The notes under the pieces are model-generated. The model was not told the origin of the DNA. It made no database searches and worked only from the letters and a program-made list of their open reading frames with translations. Below, in pieces: positions 25,703 to 34,780 of a DNA stretch of 64,000 nucleotides; within the stretch, counting starts at the first letter, position 1; every line of letters starts with the position of its first letter. Both the position numbers and the translations under genes were made by a program. Origin of the DNA: Hymenobacter siberiensis (GTDB taxonomy: Bacteria > Bacteroidota > Bacteroidia > Cytophagales > Hymenobacteraceae); NCBI RefSeq assembly GCF_018967845.1, contig NZ_JAHLZZ010000002.1, positions 62,001 to 126,000 on the forward strand, written 5' to 3'.

Positions 25703-26410
25703 ATGGCTTCTTCTGCTATAACGGCTCGGGTACCGCGGCGTCGCCGACTGCACCGGCTACTGAACCTGCGCGCACTGCAACGGGTGGGCTGGGCGCTAGC
25801 CGCCGGCGCCCTCTGCGCGGGCCTGGCTCCGGCCGATTTTCACCCCGGCACCCGCGTGGTAGCCGGCTGGGACGGGTTCTGCTTAGTGCTTCTAATTCTG
25901 ACCTGGGCCACCATCGCCACGGCCGATACCGAGCACCTGCGCCGGGTGGCCACCAGCCAGGACCCCGGCCGCACCTGGACTTTCGTGGCCGTGCTGCTGG
26001 CGGCCGGGGCGAGCCTCTTCGCCGTAGCCTTGCTGCTGCGGGGCATCAAGGCCCTGCCCCCGCGCGAGCAGGCCGAGCAGGTGGCGGTGTCGGTGGTGGC
26101 CGTGGTAGGGGCCTGGTTCCTATTGCACACGCTCTTCACCTTGCGCTACGCCCACGTGTACTTCAGCAAGGACCCGACCGCTTCCCCGCCGGATGAACTC
26201 GGGGGCCTGCAGTTTCCCGGCGACCCGCCCACCCGCTACTGGGACTTTGCCTACTTTGCCTTCACCATTGGCATGACTGCCCAGACCTCCGACACCGGCG
26301 TTACCTCCCTGCGCATGCGCCAGCTCACCCTCGTCCACGGCCTGCTCTCCTTTGCCTTCAACACCGCCGTTGTCGCCCTCGGGGTCAACGTCGTCTCCAG
26401 CATTCTCTAG
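25703..26410 (+). CDS. DUF1345 integral membrane protein
   Basis: A 235-residue protein with five or six hydrophobic helices. The DUF1345 signature region is clear: WFLLHTLFTLRYAHVYF, then FPGDPPTRYWDFAYFAFTIG with MTAQTSDTGVTS. This pore-helix-like segment recalls two-TM ion-channel selectivity regions, though transport has not been shown for the family. The first 25 residues are very basic (RVPRRRRLHRLL). It is separated by 64 bases from the DUF2279 gene and may share its transcript. Confidence 0.82.
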   Translation: MASSAITARVPRRRRLHRLLNLRALQRVGWALAAGALCAGLAPADFHPGTRVVAGWDGFCLVLLILTWATIATADTEHLRRVATSQDPGRTWTFVAVLLAAGASLFAVALLLRGIKALPPREQAEQVAVSVVAVVGAWFLLHTLFTLRYAHVYFSKDPTASPPDELGGLQFPGDPPTRYWDFAYFAFTIGMTAQTSDTGVTSLRMRQLTLVHGLLSFAFNTAVVALGVNVVSSIL

Positions 26411-27240
26411 CCCAGAACCTGCCATAAAGGCGCCTGAATTGCTGCGGCTCTCCGGTGCGCAGTTGCCTCCCTGCAGCCCGAACGTCATGGCCCGATGCGA
26501 GCGGCTAAGCTCGGCACACCAGACTTGCCGGCGTGGGGTGCGCCGGCTTAAACCTTCACCATAACCCGGTGTTAAATATCCAGTTAACCACTCCCGCTAG
26601 CTACGGGGCGAAGTAAATAGCATTGCGGCTCCTTTGGCGCCCCGAACGTTGCACTGACGAAGCCGGCCAGCACCGGCAGCCCTGATTGCGATAGTTCCCG
26701 CATCCGCTCTCGGCCAGTCCGGAAAAAGCCGCTCAACCGTGCTGCTTTTTCCGGACTAGTTAACAGCTTGTTGGCGCTTTTAAGTACTACGACATTACCG
26801 AATACGAAGACGGTAGCCCGACCCACGACACGGTATTGTTCGACGTGGCCAAGCACCGCAACGGCGCCACCGACGAAGTAATAACGGGCTGTTCCATGCG
26901 CCGGGGGACGTTCCAAGACCTTGTTCCTGTATTCTGAACAGTAGTATCTGTCATAAGCCTTGGCTCTAGCCACTACCTCCATAGCTTACAACCCCCTGAA
27001 AGTAAACAAGGATTTGTAGAAAAAAGATAATTTAAACATAATATAGTGCAGTTCAGAAAATCGAGTGCATCTTGCATCTTCTATCGATTCTAATTTCTAA
27101 GTGCCGAACCATTAGCTTTTAGCTGATAGTCTTTTTGTTTCTTGTTTATTATCAGTTAGTTATGTCAAATGTATCAACTGTTTAATTTGGAGCAAGCACT
27201 TAACTGACTTCTTAAAGGGGCTTTCCCCCCATTCTGCCGC
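26411..27240. other. Long intergenic region with one hairpin and one gene scrap
   Basis: Apart from the dnaB-like scrap (26782-26937) and a hairpin formed by AGTCCGGAAAAAGC at 26716-26729 with GCTTTTTCCGGACT at 26744-26757, nothing is recognised. The last 230 bases (27000-27230) are AT-rich and probably hold the promoter of the SGNH-like gene. Confidence 0.45.
26782..26937 (+). pseudogene. dnaB: C-terminal scrap of a replicative DNA helicase
   Basis: Fifty-one codons read KYYDITEYEDGSPTHDTVLF then VAKHRNGATDEVI and stop at 26935-26937. This matches the extreme C-terminus of DnaB helicases (YY.ITE.EDG...AKHRNG), beyond the motor motifs. There is no start and no RecA-like core, so it is a remnant. 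Its presence with a rep gene hints at past rearrangement involving a chromosome or a larger replicon. Confidence 0.6.
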
Positions 27241-27960
27241 ATGAAGCGTATTGAAATAATTGTCCTGGGTGGCTGCCACGTGGCGGGCTATGCAATCTCC
27301 TCCGACCATGCTTTTCCGAAACTGCTCGCCGAACTGCTCCAGGGCGAAGTGGTGGCGCAGGTGCCTAACCTGTCCTTTGTGCAACTGCCCGAGCACCTGG
27401 CAGCCATTAGCGCACTGCACCCCTCGCATGTGGTGCTGCAGTTGGGCAACCACGAGTTCTCGGCCAGCTGGCGGAGCCTGGGGCACCAGCTGTGCCGGGC
27501 ATTGGGCATCCGACCCAGTAGCAAAAAGCCCCTCGCCGGCGCGGCCCAGCCAATGAGCAGCGTGGGGCCGGCCCTTCCCATCGGCCGATTGGCCTACTAC
27601 GCCCGCATCACGGCCACGGGCCTGCTCACGGCGGCGCTGTGGGTATTTTCGGCCCGATACCGCCGTAGCTTTCGGGCCCTGAACGACTGCATGCGGCAGC
27701 ACCCCAATACGGCGTTTGTCTTTTTGTCGCCGTTTCCCTGCCTCGTTCCGGCCGACAACGCACTGCGGAATTTCGGCGGCTGGCTATTTCGGGGGCTTCT
27801 GGCCAACCTGCCCAACCGGTACTGGCTGGATTCGCACCGGGTGCTGCGTCCCGACCGCCAGATGTTCGTCGACACGTCGCACCTCAACGAAACTGCCCAT
27901 CGGGTGCTGGCCCATAGCCTGGTCGCCCTTATCCTCAGTAATATAAATTCTTTGGTGTGA
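27241..27960 (+). CDS. SGNH/GDSL hydrolase-like protein with Cys in the nucleophile position
   Basis: A 239-residue protein with ATG at 27241. Three blocks resemble the SGNH-hydrolase fold: block I IIVLGGCHVAGY (GDS is replaced by GGC), block III VVLQLGNHEF (family GxNxE), and block V FVDTSHLNETAHRVLA (Asp and His of the catalytic dyad). A hydrophobic segment at about 120-135 could be a membrane helix. If the fold is right, the usual Ser is Cys, so ordinary esterase activity is doubtful. It could modify a cell-surface glycan or be a non-catalytic relative. No operon partner is visible. Confidence 0.5.
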   Translation: MKRIEIIVLGGCHVAGYAISSDHAFPKLLAELLQGEVVAQVPNLSFVQLPEHLAAISALHPSHVVLQLGNHEFSASWRSLGHQLCRALGIRPSSKKPLAGAAQPMSSVGPALPIGRLAYYARITATGLLTAALWVFSARYRRSFRALNDCMRQHPNTAFVFLSPFPCLVPADNALRNFGGWLFRGLLANLPNRYWLDSHRVLRPDRQMFVDTSHLNETAHRVLAHSLVALILSNINSLV

Positions 27961-28255
27961 GCCTCGTGGAAGGCCTTTGCTCGGCGTGGCCACATGGGGA
28001 AGAGGTCGGCTCCTCACTCGTAGGGTTTCTGTCGCAGGGCACACCCACCCGCCGGCTACTCCCAAAACCGTACATCTTGTGCGGTTCCGGCCACCAACCC
28101 CCACTGGTCGCCGGGATGAAAAACCGAAACGTTGCGAGGGCCTTAAAAAGCCTTGGGCAGCCGTAGGACCTGGTTAATTTGGGCAGCATCGCATCGAATT
28201 GTAGCATCTCCTACGGCGGTATTGCCCACACTTTTCGATACGTTCCAACGTCTGG
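27961..28255. other. Intergenic stretch with a small hairpin
   Basis: A short plus-strand frame at 27957-28166 overlaps the end of the SGNH-like gene and is not convincing. An 8-base-pair stem (ACCGTACA/TGTGCGGT) lies at 28067-28085. No recognised gene or RNA. Confidence 0.35.
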
Positions 28256-29104
28256 CTACTCTGCCGGTTTTGCGGGCAGCCGGAGAATAAGGGCCGCGCT
28301 CAGGTAGCCGAACGAGGGCGGAGCCTGGGTTTCGCCGCGTACGCGCAGCGGGGCCAGCAGGTGGCCGGCTAGGTTCAGGGCCAGGTGGCCGCGCTGCACT
28401 TCCAGCGGAAAGCTGAACTCGTAGGCCAGCGGCACCAGCCGCAGGGTGGGCTGGTCGATTTTGGCAAAGTTCTGGTCGAGCGGCGTGGCCAGGGTGCCGA
28501 AGCGCAGCAGCGCCAGCGACGAGCCCCAGTCGAGCTCCGCCGCTGGCGTAAAGCTCACCTTATCAAAGCCCAGCCAGTGCGCTTTTTCCAGCGGCAGGCT
28601 TAGGTTCAGACCAAGCGTATGGGCTTGGAAATGGTCGAACAGGAAGTTGTAGTCCAGGCCCAGCGCCACTGGGCCAAGAGTATATTGGGTGTAGGCTTCC
28701 AGGTTGTTGCGCAGCACGGAATCCTTTTTGGTGATGCGCTCGGCGTAGAACGTGCGGCTGCCCGACAGCGAGTAGCTCCAGTTATCGGTAAACTCGCCGG
28801 CGTAGCCCAGCTCCAGGCTGGTGTACACGTAGCCCGGTCGCACGGGGCTGAAATACAGGCCTTCGAGCCGACCGTAAAGGCCATTGGCGGCCGAGTAGCT
28901 CACCTGAGGGTTGAGGGAGTAGGCGTGGCTGCCGTATTCGCGGCCCAGGTAGCTGGTACGCGCCTCATAATCGAGCCGTAGCTCCCAGCCGGCGCTGCTG
29001 TCGGCCGCCGCCACGGGCGGGGCTGGGTTGGGGGCAGCGGGCGGCAGCACCTGGCCGGCAGCAAAAAACGGCAATGCCCACAACAGGGCCACGAAAAACT
29101 TCAT
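28256..29104 (-). CDS. Outer-membrane beta-barrel protein, unknown function
   Basis: A 282-residue protein with a signal peptide (MKFFVALLWALPFFAAGQ), a short Pro/Ala linker, and alternating amphipathic strands rich in Tyr, Leu and Gly to the C-terminus (FGYLSAALILRLP). The likely fold is a 12-strand or similar barrel. Its ATG overlaps the stop of the phosphopantetheinyl transferase gene (ATGA), so it is translated with it. The context suggests a role in export or surface display of the product of the peptide synthetase two genes upstream. That is inference; the barrel family is not recognised. Confidence 0.65.
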   Translation of the reverse strand: MKFFVALLWALPFFAAGQVLPPAAPNPAPPVAAADSSAGWELRLDYEARTSYLGREYGSHAYSLNPQVSYSAANGLYGRLEGLYFSPVRPGYVYTSLELGYAGEFTDNWSYSLSGSRTFYAERITKKDSVLRNNLEAYTQYTLGPVALGLDYNFLFDHFQAHTLGLNLSLPLEKAHWLGFDKVSFTPAAELDWGSSLALLRFGTLATPLDQNFAKIDQPTLRLVPLAYEFSFPLEVQRGHLALNLAGHLLAPLRVRGETQAPPSFGYLSAALILRLPAKPAE

Positions 29105-29826
29105 CTGGGAAATGGAATGGCCGCCACCGGCAGCCGGGATGGAAAATCAAAATGCTGCCAGCAAACGGCCGTTGGTGCCGCGCAGGCCAGCGCGCCCGCG
29201 TGGTCCTCGTTCACCGCGAAGCCTTGGAGCTGGCCGGGGCCGGGCACTTGCCAGGCAATGGCCGAACCGCGCCGCCGCGCCACCGAGAAGCCCGCGAACG
29301 GCAGCGCCAGTCCCATGCCCGAGCACTTGGCCCAGGCTTCCTTGCGGGTCCAGATGGCGTAGAACAGCGCCCGCCACGCGGAGCGCCCCGCCGCCCGCAG
29401 CACGGCGCGCTCGGCCGGCGAAAACAGGTAGTCGACCAGGGCTGCCGCCCCGGCCACGGGCCGGATGGCTTCGAGGTCAACGCCCACCTCGCCCTGGTTG
29501 GAAACAGCCAGCAAGGCCCAGTCGGCGCGGTAGCTCAGGTTGAACCACAAGGGCGGGTCCGTGGTCAGGATAGGCTTTTGCCGGGCGTCCACGCCCAGGG
29601 CCAGCGCGGCCGGGGGCTGGTGGGTGTAGTGCCCCAGCACGGCCCGCAAAAAGACGTGCGCCCCGGCATAAGCCTGCGCGGGTCCGGCTGCCAGAAACCG
29701 CGCATGCCGGGCCTGCTCAGCAGCCGACAGTTTGGCCAGCGCGGCCGGGGTCACCGGGCCGAGGCGGGTCCGCCAGCAGTGATAAAACGGCAACGGGGAT
29801 GCCGCCACTACGGCACGAACGAGCAC
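29101..29826 (-). CDS. 4'-phosphopantetheinyl transferase (Sfp-type)
   Basis: A 241-residue enzyme of the Sfp/Gsp length class. The magnesium-binding motif GVDLE (Asp117, Glu119) and the second motif WTRKEAWAK (Glu163) are present. The preceding WFNLSYR keeps FNLS but has Tyr where FNLSH is usual. It transfers phosphopantetheine from coenzyme A to a carrier-domain Ser. Its start lies 19 bases inside the end of the synthetase gene, which strongly suggests that the neighbouring carrier domain is its substrate. The frame uses ATG 29826. Confidence 0.88.
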   Translation of the reverse strand: MLVRAVVAASPLPFYHCWRTRLGPVTPAALAKLSAAEQARHARFLAAGPAQAYAGAHVFLRAVLGHYTHQPPAALALGVDARQKPILTTDPPLWFNLSYRADWALLAVSNQGEVGVDLEAIRPVAGAAALVDYLFSPAERAVLRAAGRSAWRALFYAIWTRKEAWAKCSGMGLALPFAGFSVARRRGSAIAWQVPGPGQLQGFAVNEDHAGALACAAPTAVCWQHFDFPSRLPVAAIPFPR

Positions 29827-32800
29827 GGAATGCCCTGCCAGGTAGTGTGGGCGGGCAGCCGTTCGCCCTTCATCAGCAGCGAGAGGCTGCGCAGGCGGGC
29901 CCCGGCCTCCATCTCCGAATCGTAGAGCACCACGGCCGACACGCCCACCGAGGCCCCGGCTCCAATGCGCAGGTGCGACATCTTCATCACCCGGTCCTCA
30001 AAGAGGTGGGTCTGGACGGTGACGCCGCTGGCCAGCTCGGCTTGGTCGCCGACGTGGGCCAGGTCAAACTCCGTAATTTCGGTGGTATCCAGATAGACAC
30101 GCTTGCCAAAGTCAGAACCCATCCAGCGAAAGAAAATGGCCGCGAACGGCGTACCCAGCAGCAGCGCCTCCCAGAACGGATACACGTAGCTTTCGCACAG
30201 GGAATTAACCAATTCGCTGCGCCAGACGAAGGACGACCACAGCGGCTTCTCGGCCGGCACGTAGCGTCCGATTATCGTCCATTTGAGCGCCACCGTGAGC
30301 AGGGTCAGGCTGAAAATGGAGGTCAGAAAAATACCGGTGCCGCCCAGCACCACGCGCCAGAAGGGCAGCGCCGGGTGCTCGACGCAGTAGTGATAGAGCA
30401 GGCCGAAGCTCAGGAAAGCGAAGCAATAGGGGAGCGTTATTTTGAAGAACTCAATCAGCCCCCGGGCCAGCACCAGCCGGCGCGGCGGGGCAAAGGTGAG
30501 GCTGGCCGGAAAAGCGTGGCTGACCGGCCGGTTGGGCAGGGCAAAGGCCGGCGAGCCCACCCACGAGGTATCGTCGGCGGGCGTGGTTGCCGGGGCTGTG
30601 GATAGTGCCCCAATCAAGACGCCGCTGCCCAGCGTGGTGCCGCCGGGCACCACTGCGCTGTTGCCGATAAACGAGCGCGCCCCGATAACGGTGGGCGCGA
30701 TGGTGAGCACCCCGCGCTGCACCCGCGGCGCGCCGATGCTGACCGAATCGGCCAGAAAAGCCTCCGCGCCCACCGTCAGCTGGTCGACCGAGAGGTGATT
30801 TAGCGTAGAAACTTCGGCCCGCCGGCCAATGCGCGCGCCCAGCAGGCGCAGGTAAAATGGCGTGTAGATGGTGGCGTACAGCGGCCGCAACAGGCGCAGG
30901 CTCTCGGCCAGAATGGCATCGACGAACCATTGCTGCACGTAGGCCCGGCTGTAGAGCGAGTGCGTGGCCGCGCCGCGCCGGCTGGTGCCCACCCGCACAA
31001 ACAGGGCCGAGACCAGGATGGAAAGCACCACGTAGAGCGTGGAGAGGGGCAGCAGCAGCGCCAGCGCCGCCAGCCAGCCGTAGCGCAGCACGGCCTCGTA
31101 GAACAAGCCCACCACCGGCAGGGCGCTGCCCGCTGGTAATAGCTGCACCAGCAGCAGCGCGCCGGTTTGCAGGGCCAGGAAGCCCAGGCGGGTGCTTTGG
31201 CCGGGCCGAAGTACGGGCGGGCAGTCGGCCGGGGCCAGGGTGCGCACGCGCCGGGCCGGCGAGCCGGCCCACACCTCGTAGGCGGGCACTTCGTGGCCAG
31301 CGGCCAGGGCCGAAAGGTCTTCGAGCACGGCCTCGGCCCCGAGGCGCGAATTGTTGCGCAGCACCGCCCGCAGGCCCACGTAGGCATTCTCACCTACTTC
31401 GATGGGGCCCAGCAGCAGGCGGCCGGCTTCCACGCGGTAGCCTAGCAGGCCGGCCTCGGGGGCAATGCTGGCGCCCGCGCCGATGGTAATCAGGTCGAAG
31501 GCCAGCAGACGGTTGGAGTTGAGGTGGACGTGCGGGCCAATGTGTGCCCCCAGCAGGCGGTAGAAGGCATTGAGGTAAGGCGTGCCGGTGAGCAGGTAGG
31601 CGGGCACCGATTCGACGGCCTTCTTCACTAGCCAGAAGCGCAGGTAATAGAAGCCCCACAGCGGGTAGTTGCCCGCCCGAAACCGGCCGATAACGAGCCA
31701 CTTCACCGCCACCACCAGCAGGCCATACAGGGGCAGATAGGCCAGCAGCGAGGCCAGGGACAGGCCCAGCAGCGGCAGCCAGTGCCAGTGCGCCATGCCT
31801 GTGCGGCGCAACGAAAACAGCAGCGTGGTGACGGGCAGCGCGTAGAATAAAGTAGCCGAAAGCAGCTGCAGTCCCGCCGTGACCGCCCGCACGCCCGTCG
31901 AAGCGGCGGGGCTGGTGGCGGCCGGCTCAGTGCTGAAGCCGGTCGTGGGCGCATCGGCTTCGGTGGGCGTTACCGCGCAGCGGGCCAGGCCCTCGATGGT
32001 GCGGCCGGCGTAGAGGTCGCGCACCGAGAGGCCGGCAAACTCAGGCCGCCGCCGCAGCTCCGATACCAGTAGCGAAGCCAGCAGCGAGTTGCCGCCGAGG
32101 TCAAAAAAGTCGTCGATGACGGAAATGGCCTTCGTGCCGAAGCGCTGCTGCCACATGGGCAGCAGGGCCGCTTCGGCGGGCGTGCGCGGGGCTACCAGCA
32201 CTCGGTCCGACTCCGCTGCGGTGCCCTGCGGGTAGGGCAGGGCCTTGCGGTCGACTTTGCCGCTGGTCAGGGCCGGGAAGCTGCCCATTTCCACGAACAG
32301 GGCCGGCACCATGTAGGCGGCCAGCCGGGTGCGCAGGAAGGGGCGCAGCGCGGCTTCGTCCAGCGCGTGGCCGGCGGCCAGAATGAGATAGGCAATAAGC
32401 CGGGGCACGTCGTCGGGACCGGTTTTGAGGGCCACGGCGGCGTTGCGCACGCCCGGAAACTGCAACAGCAGCGCCTCGATTTCGGCCAGCTCGATGCGGT
32501 AGCCGCGCAGCTTCACCTGCGTGTCGATGCGGCCCAGAAACTCCACTTCGCCGCCGGTCGTGAAGCGGCCCAAATCGCCAGTGCGATAGAAGCGGCCGCG
32601 CAACGCCGGCTGGGGGGCATCTGCTTCAATAAACTTGCTGGCCGTCAGCTCGGGGCGGTTGAGGTAGCCGGTGGCCAGCGCGGCTCCGCCCAGGCAGATT
32701 TCGCCTTCCAGGCCCGGGGCAACGGCCTGCCCGGCCTGGTCGAGCAGCCGCACCACGTAGCCCGGCACCGGCCGGCCAATGGTGAGCGGCCGGCCCGGCA

Positions 32801-34262
32801 CGTAGTCGGCGCTGGTGGCGATGACGGTGGCCTCCGTGGGCCCGTAGGTGTTCACGATGCGCCGGCTGGTCCCGCCCCAGGCCGTCAGCAGCTCGGCCGG
32901 ACACACTTCGCCGCCCAGAATGAGTAGGCGCACCGTGGCCACCGGCGCATCGAGCAGCGAGAGTAGCGTGGGCACCGTGGAAAACACCGTGACGCCTTGG
33001 GCCAGTAGAAACGCTGGCAGCGCGTCGGGCGCTTTCATCACCTCGTCGGGCACCGGCACCAGCGCCGCGCCGGCGGCCCAGGCCAGCCAGATTTCTTCCA
33101 GCGAAGCATCAAAAGCCACCGAAAAGCCCTGCGCTACCCGGTCGTCGGCAGTCGGCTGAAACAAGGCCTGCTCGGCCTGCACCAAATGGCCAATGCTGCG
33201 GTGCGGCAGCACCACGCCCTTGGGCAGGCCGGTGGTGCCAGACGTGTAGATGACGTAGGCCGGCGAGTCGGGCGAAAGCACGGGGGCGGGGGCGGCCGGC
33301 CGGCTCTCGGCCGGATAAGCCGGTAGCTGGTGCAGGTTCAGGGCGGTGCCGGCCCACTCGCCGGGAGCGGGGGGCGGCCCGGCCGTCAGCAGCAGGCGCG
33401 CCCCGCAGTCGCTCAGAATGAAGGCCACCCGCTCGGCCGGAAAGCTTAAGTCCAGGGGCACGTAGGCGGCCCCGGCCTTGAGCACGGCCAGCATGGCCAC
33501 GTACAGCTCCGTCGATTTTGCGATGAACAGGCCTACGAAATCGCCGGGTTGCACGCCCGTGGCGCGCAGATAGTCGGCCAGCGCGTTGGCGCGCTCGTCC
33601 AGCTCGCGGTAGCTCACGGGGCCGGCGGGCCCCAGCAGGGCCGGCCGTGTGGGGTACTGCTGCACGCTGGCTTCAAACCACTCGTGCAGCCGCGCGGGAG
33701 CGCCGGCGGGCAGCTGCACCGGGCTCTGGGCAAATTCGGCTAGCTGCATCAGCTCGGCGGTACCCAGAAATTGTAGCCGGCCCACCGTGGTTTCGGTAGC
33801 GGGCTCGAGCTGCTCGAATACAGCCTGCAAATGGCCGGCAGTAGCGGGCCGGTCGGCGACGGCAAACGTCACGTCATCATCCAAAAACGTAACTTTGCTT
33901 TCCCAGGCGGGTGGTGTGTCGGCGCTGTCGGGCGTCATTTGCAGGTGCCAGGGCTGCATTGCCGGCTCCCAATCAGGTGGCAATGCCGCCAGCGCCGTGC
34001 GGATTTGCTGTGCGGCCTCGGCAGTCAGCGTGCTCACCCGCTGCGCATCATCCAGCGAAAGATGCAGCTGGAGCACCGGAGCCAGCAAATCAGCCGGCGC
34101 GCCCAGCCGCACGGCCACGGGCAGCACGGTGGCCGTGCGCTCGGGTTGGTAGCGGTAGTGCACGAGCGCATAGGCGGTAACCGAGGCGGTTAAAGCGGCA
34201 AAGGGTACGGGCAGGACTAAGGTGTCGGTACTACCGTTGGCAAGCGTTTCGGTGGGGTTCAT
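29808..34262 (-). CDS. Pls/PosA-type membrane-bound non-ribosomal peptide synthetase
   Basis: A 1484-residue protein from ATG 34262 (an earlier in-frame ATG at 34289 adds nine residues). Residues about 1-190 are an unassigned N-terminal region; 195-680 an adenylation domain (YTSGTTGLPKG near 339, FDAS at 384, NTYGPTEATV at 471, YRTGDLGR at 559, Lys669). A carrier domain follows with DLGGNS (Ser726). From about 790 come at least six hydrophobic helices and hexapeptide left-handed-beta-helix stretches (ITIGAGASIAPEAGLLG, VGENAYVGLRAVLRNNSRLG), the terminal domain of epsilon-poly-lysine synthetase and its relatives. There is no condensation or thioesterase domain. By eye the binding-pocket code is D-A-E-T-I-G-T-V-I-K, close to remembered lysine codes. 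Likely product: a homopolymer or dipeptide of a basic amino acid, made at the inner membrane. Confidence 0.88.
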   Translation of the reverse strand: MNPTETLANGSTDTLVLPVPFAALTASVTAYALVHYRYQPERTATVLPVAVRLGAPADLLAPVLQLHLSLDDAQRVSTLTAEAAQQIRTALAALPPDWEPAMQPWHLQMTPDSADTPPAWESKVTFLDDDVTFAVADRPATAGHLQAVFEQLEPATETTVGRLQFLGTAELMQLAEFAQSPVQLPAGAPARLHEWFEASVQQYPTRPALLGPAGPVSYRELDERANALADYLRATGVQPGDFVGLFIAKSTELYVAMLAVLKAGAAYVPLDLSFPAERVAFILSDCGARLLLTAGPPPAPGEWAGTALNLHQLPAYPAESRPAAPAPVLSPDSPAYVIYTSGTTGLPKGVVLPHRSIGHLVQAEQALFQPTADDRVAQGFSVAFDASLEEIWLAWAAGAALVPVPDEVMKAPDALPAFLLAQGVTVFSTVPTLLSLLDAPVATVRLLILGGEVCPAELLTAWGGTSRRIVNTYGPTEATVIATSADYVPGRPLTIGRPVPGYVVRLLDQAGQAVAPGLEGEICLGGAALATGYLNRPELTASKFIEADAPQPALRGRFYRTGDLGRFTTGGEVEFLGRIDTQVKLRGYRIELAEIEALLLQFPGVRNAAVALKTGPDDVPRLIAYLILAAGHALDEAALRPFLRTRLAAYMVPALFVEMGSFPALTSGKVDRKALPYPQGTAAESDRVLVAPRTPAEAALLPMWQQRFGTKAISVIDDFFDLGGNSLLASLLVSELRRRPEFAGLSVRDLYAGRTIEGLARCAVTPTEADAPTTGFSTEPAATSPAASTGVRAVTAGLQLLSATLFYALPVTTLLFSLRRTGMAHWHWLPLLGLSLASLLAYLPLYGLLVVAVKWLVIGRFRAGNYPLWGFYYLRFWLVKKAVESVPAYLLTGTPYLNAFYRLLGAHIGPHVHLNSNRLLAFDLITIGAGASIAPEAGLLGYRVEAGRLLLGPIEVGENAYVGLRAVLRNNSRLGAEAVLEDLSALAAGHEVPAYEVWAGSPARRVRTLAPADCPPVLRPGQSTRLGFLALQTGALLLVQLLPAGSALPVVGLFYEAVLRYGWLAALALLLPLSTLYVVLSILVSALFVRVGTSRRGAATHSLYSRAYVQQWFVDAILAESLRLLRPLYATIYTPFYLRLLGARIGRRAEVSTLNHLSVDQLTVGAEAFLADSVSIGAPRVQRGVLTIAPTVIGARSFIGNSAVVPGGTTLGSGVLIGALSTAPATTPADDTSWVGSPAFALPNRPVSHAFPASLTFAPPRRLVLARGLIEFFKITLPYCFAFLSFGLLYHYCVEHPALPFWRVVLGGTGIFLTSIFSLTLLTVALKWTIIGRYVPAEKPLWSSFVWRSELVNSLCESYVYPFWEALLLGTPFAAIFFRWMGSDFGKRVYLDTTEITEFDLAHVGDQAELASGVTVQTHLFEDRVMKMSHLRIGAGASVGVSAVVLYDSEMEAGARLRSLSLLMKGERLPAHTTWQGIPCSFVP

Positions 34263-34780
34263 AGGTAAGCGACAGCAATGAGCAGACACAACAAGCGGAT
34301 GGTGGATTCGATGGCGGAAGCCAGACTCCGTTTAATTACTCGGAACAACTCCTTTCCAGCCGACCGGCTGACTGTTGCAAACCACGTCCCGCCAGATGTT
34401 GATATGCTGAAGTATTGGCCTGGGCCAGTTAATGGAAGCCAGTCCTAACGGCTGGAAGAAGGGCCGCTATTTATTCTGTGATGACCGCCAAAAATGCCGG
34501 CAGCCCGGCACTGGGCGGCGGCCTCAACACGCGCTGCCGCCCCATTGCTGGGGGCGGAACCCGGTGCCCCGACCCGCAAGCATATCATTATGACAAACGC
34601 ACCGGGTCATAATGGCCCAGTGCGCGGCCTTTGAGCGGTAGCGGCAGCGCTTTGAATAAATATAACCTACTGACTATATTTTGGTTATAGTAATTGTAGC
34701 ACGCCTGGCCCGTTCTGGTCTGGCATTCGCTGCGGCCGGCGCAGTCCTGGGGTGTTCCCATTCTCTTAGCCGGCCGCCTT
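34263..34780. other. Divergent intergenic region between synthetase and histidine kinase
   Basis: About 520 bases with no gene. It must contain both divergent promoters. The AT-rich part at 34655-34700 lies just upstream of the kinase gene. I did not find a clean TAnnTTTG match on either strand, nor a clear operator. Confidence 0.4.

Noticed and set aside
28050..28100. Possible group II intron or other structured RNA end (ACCGTACA/TGTGCGGT stem)
   Set aside because: The stem is short, the catalytic domain V consensus is not matched and no intron protein is near.
34650..34700. AT-rich partial symmetry ATAACC...GGTTAT as operator
   Set aside because: Only six bases pair across a 15-base gap, too weak to call.
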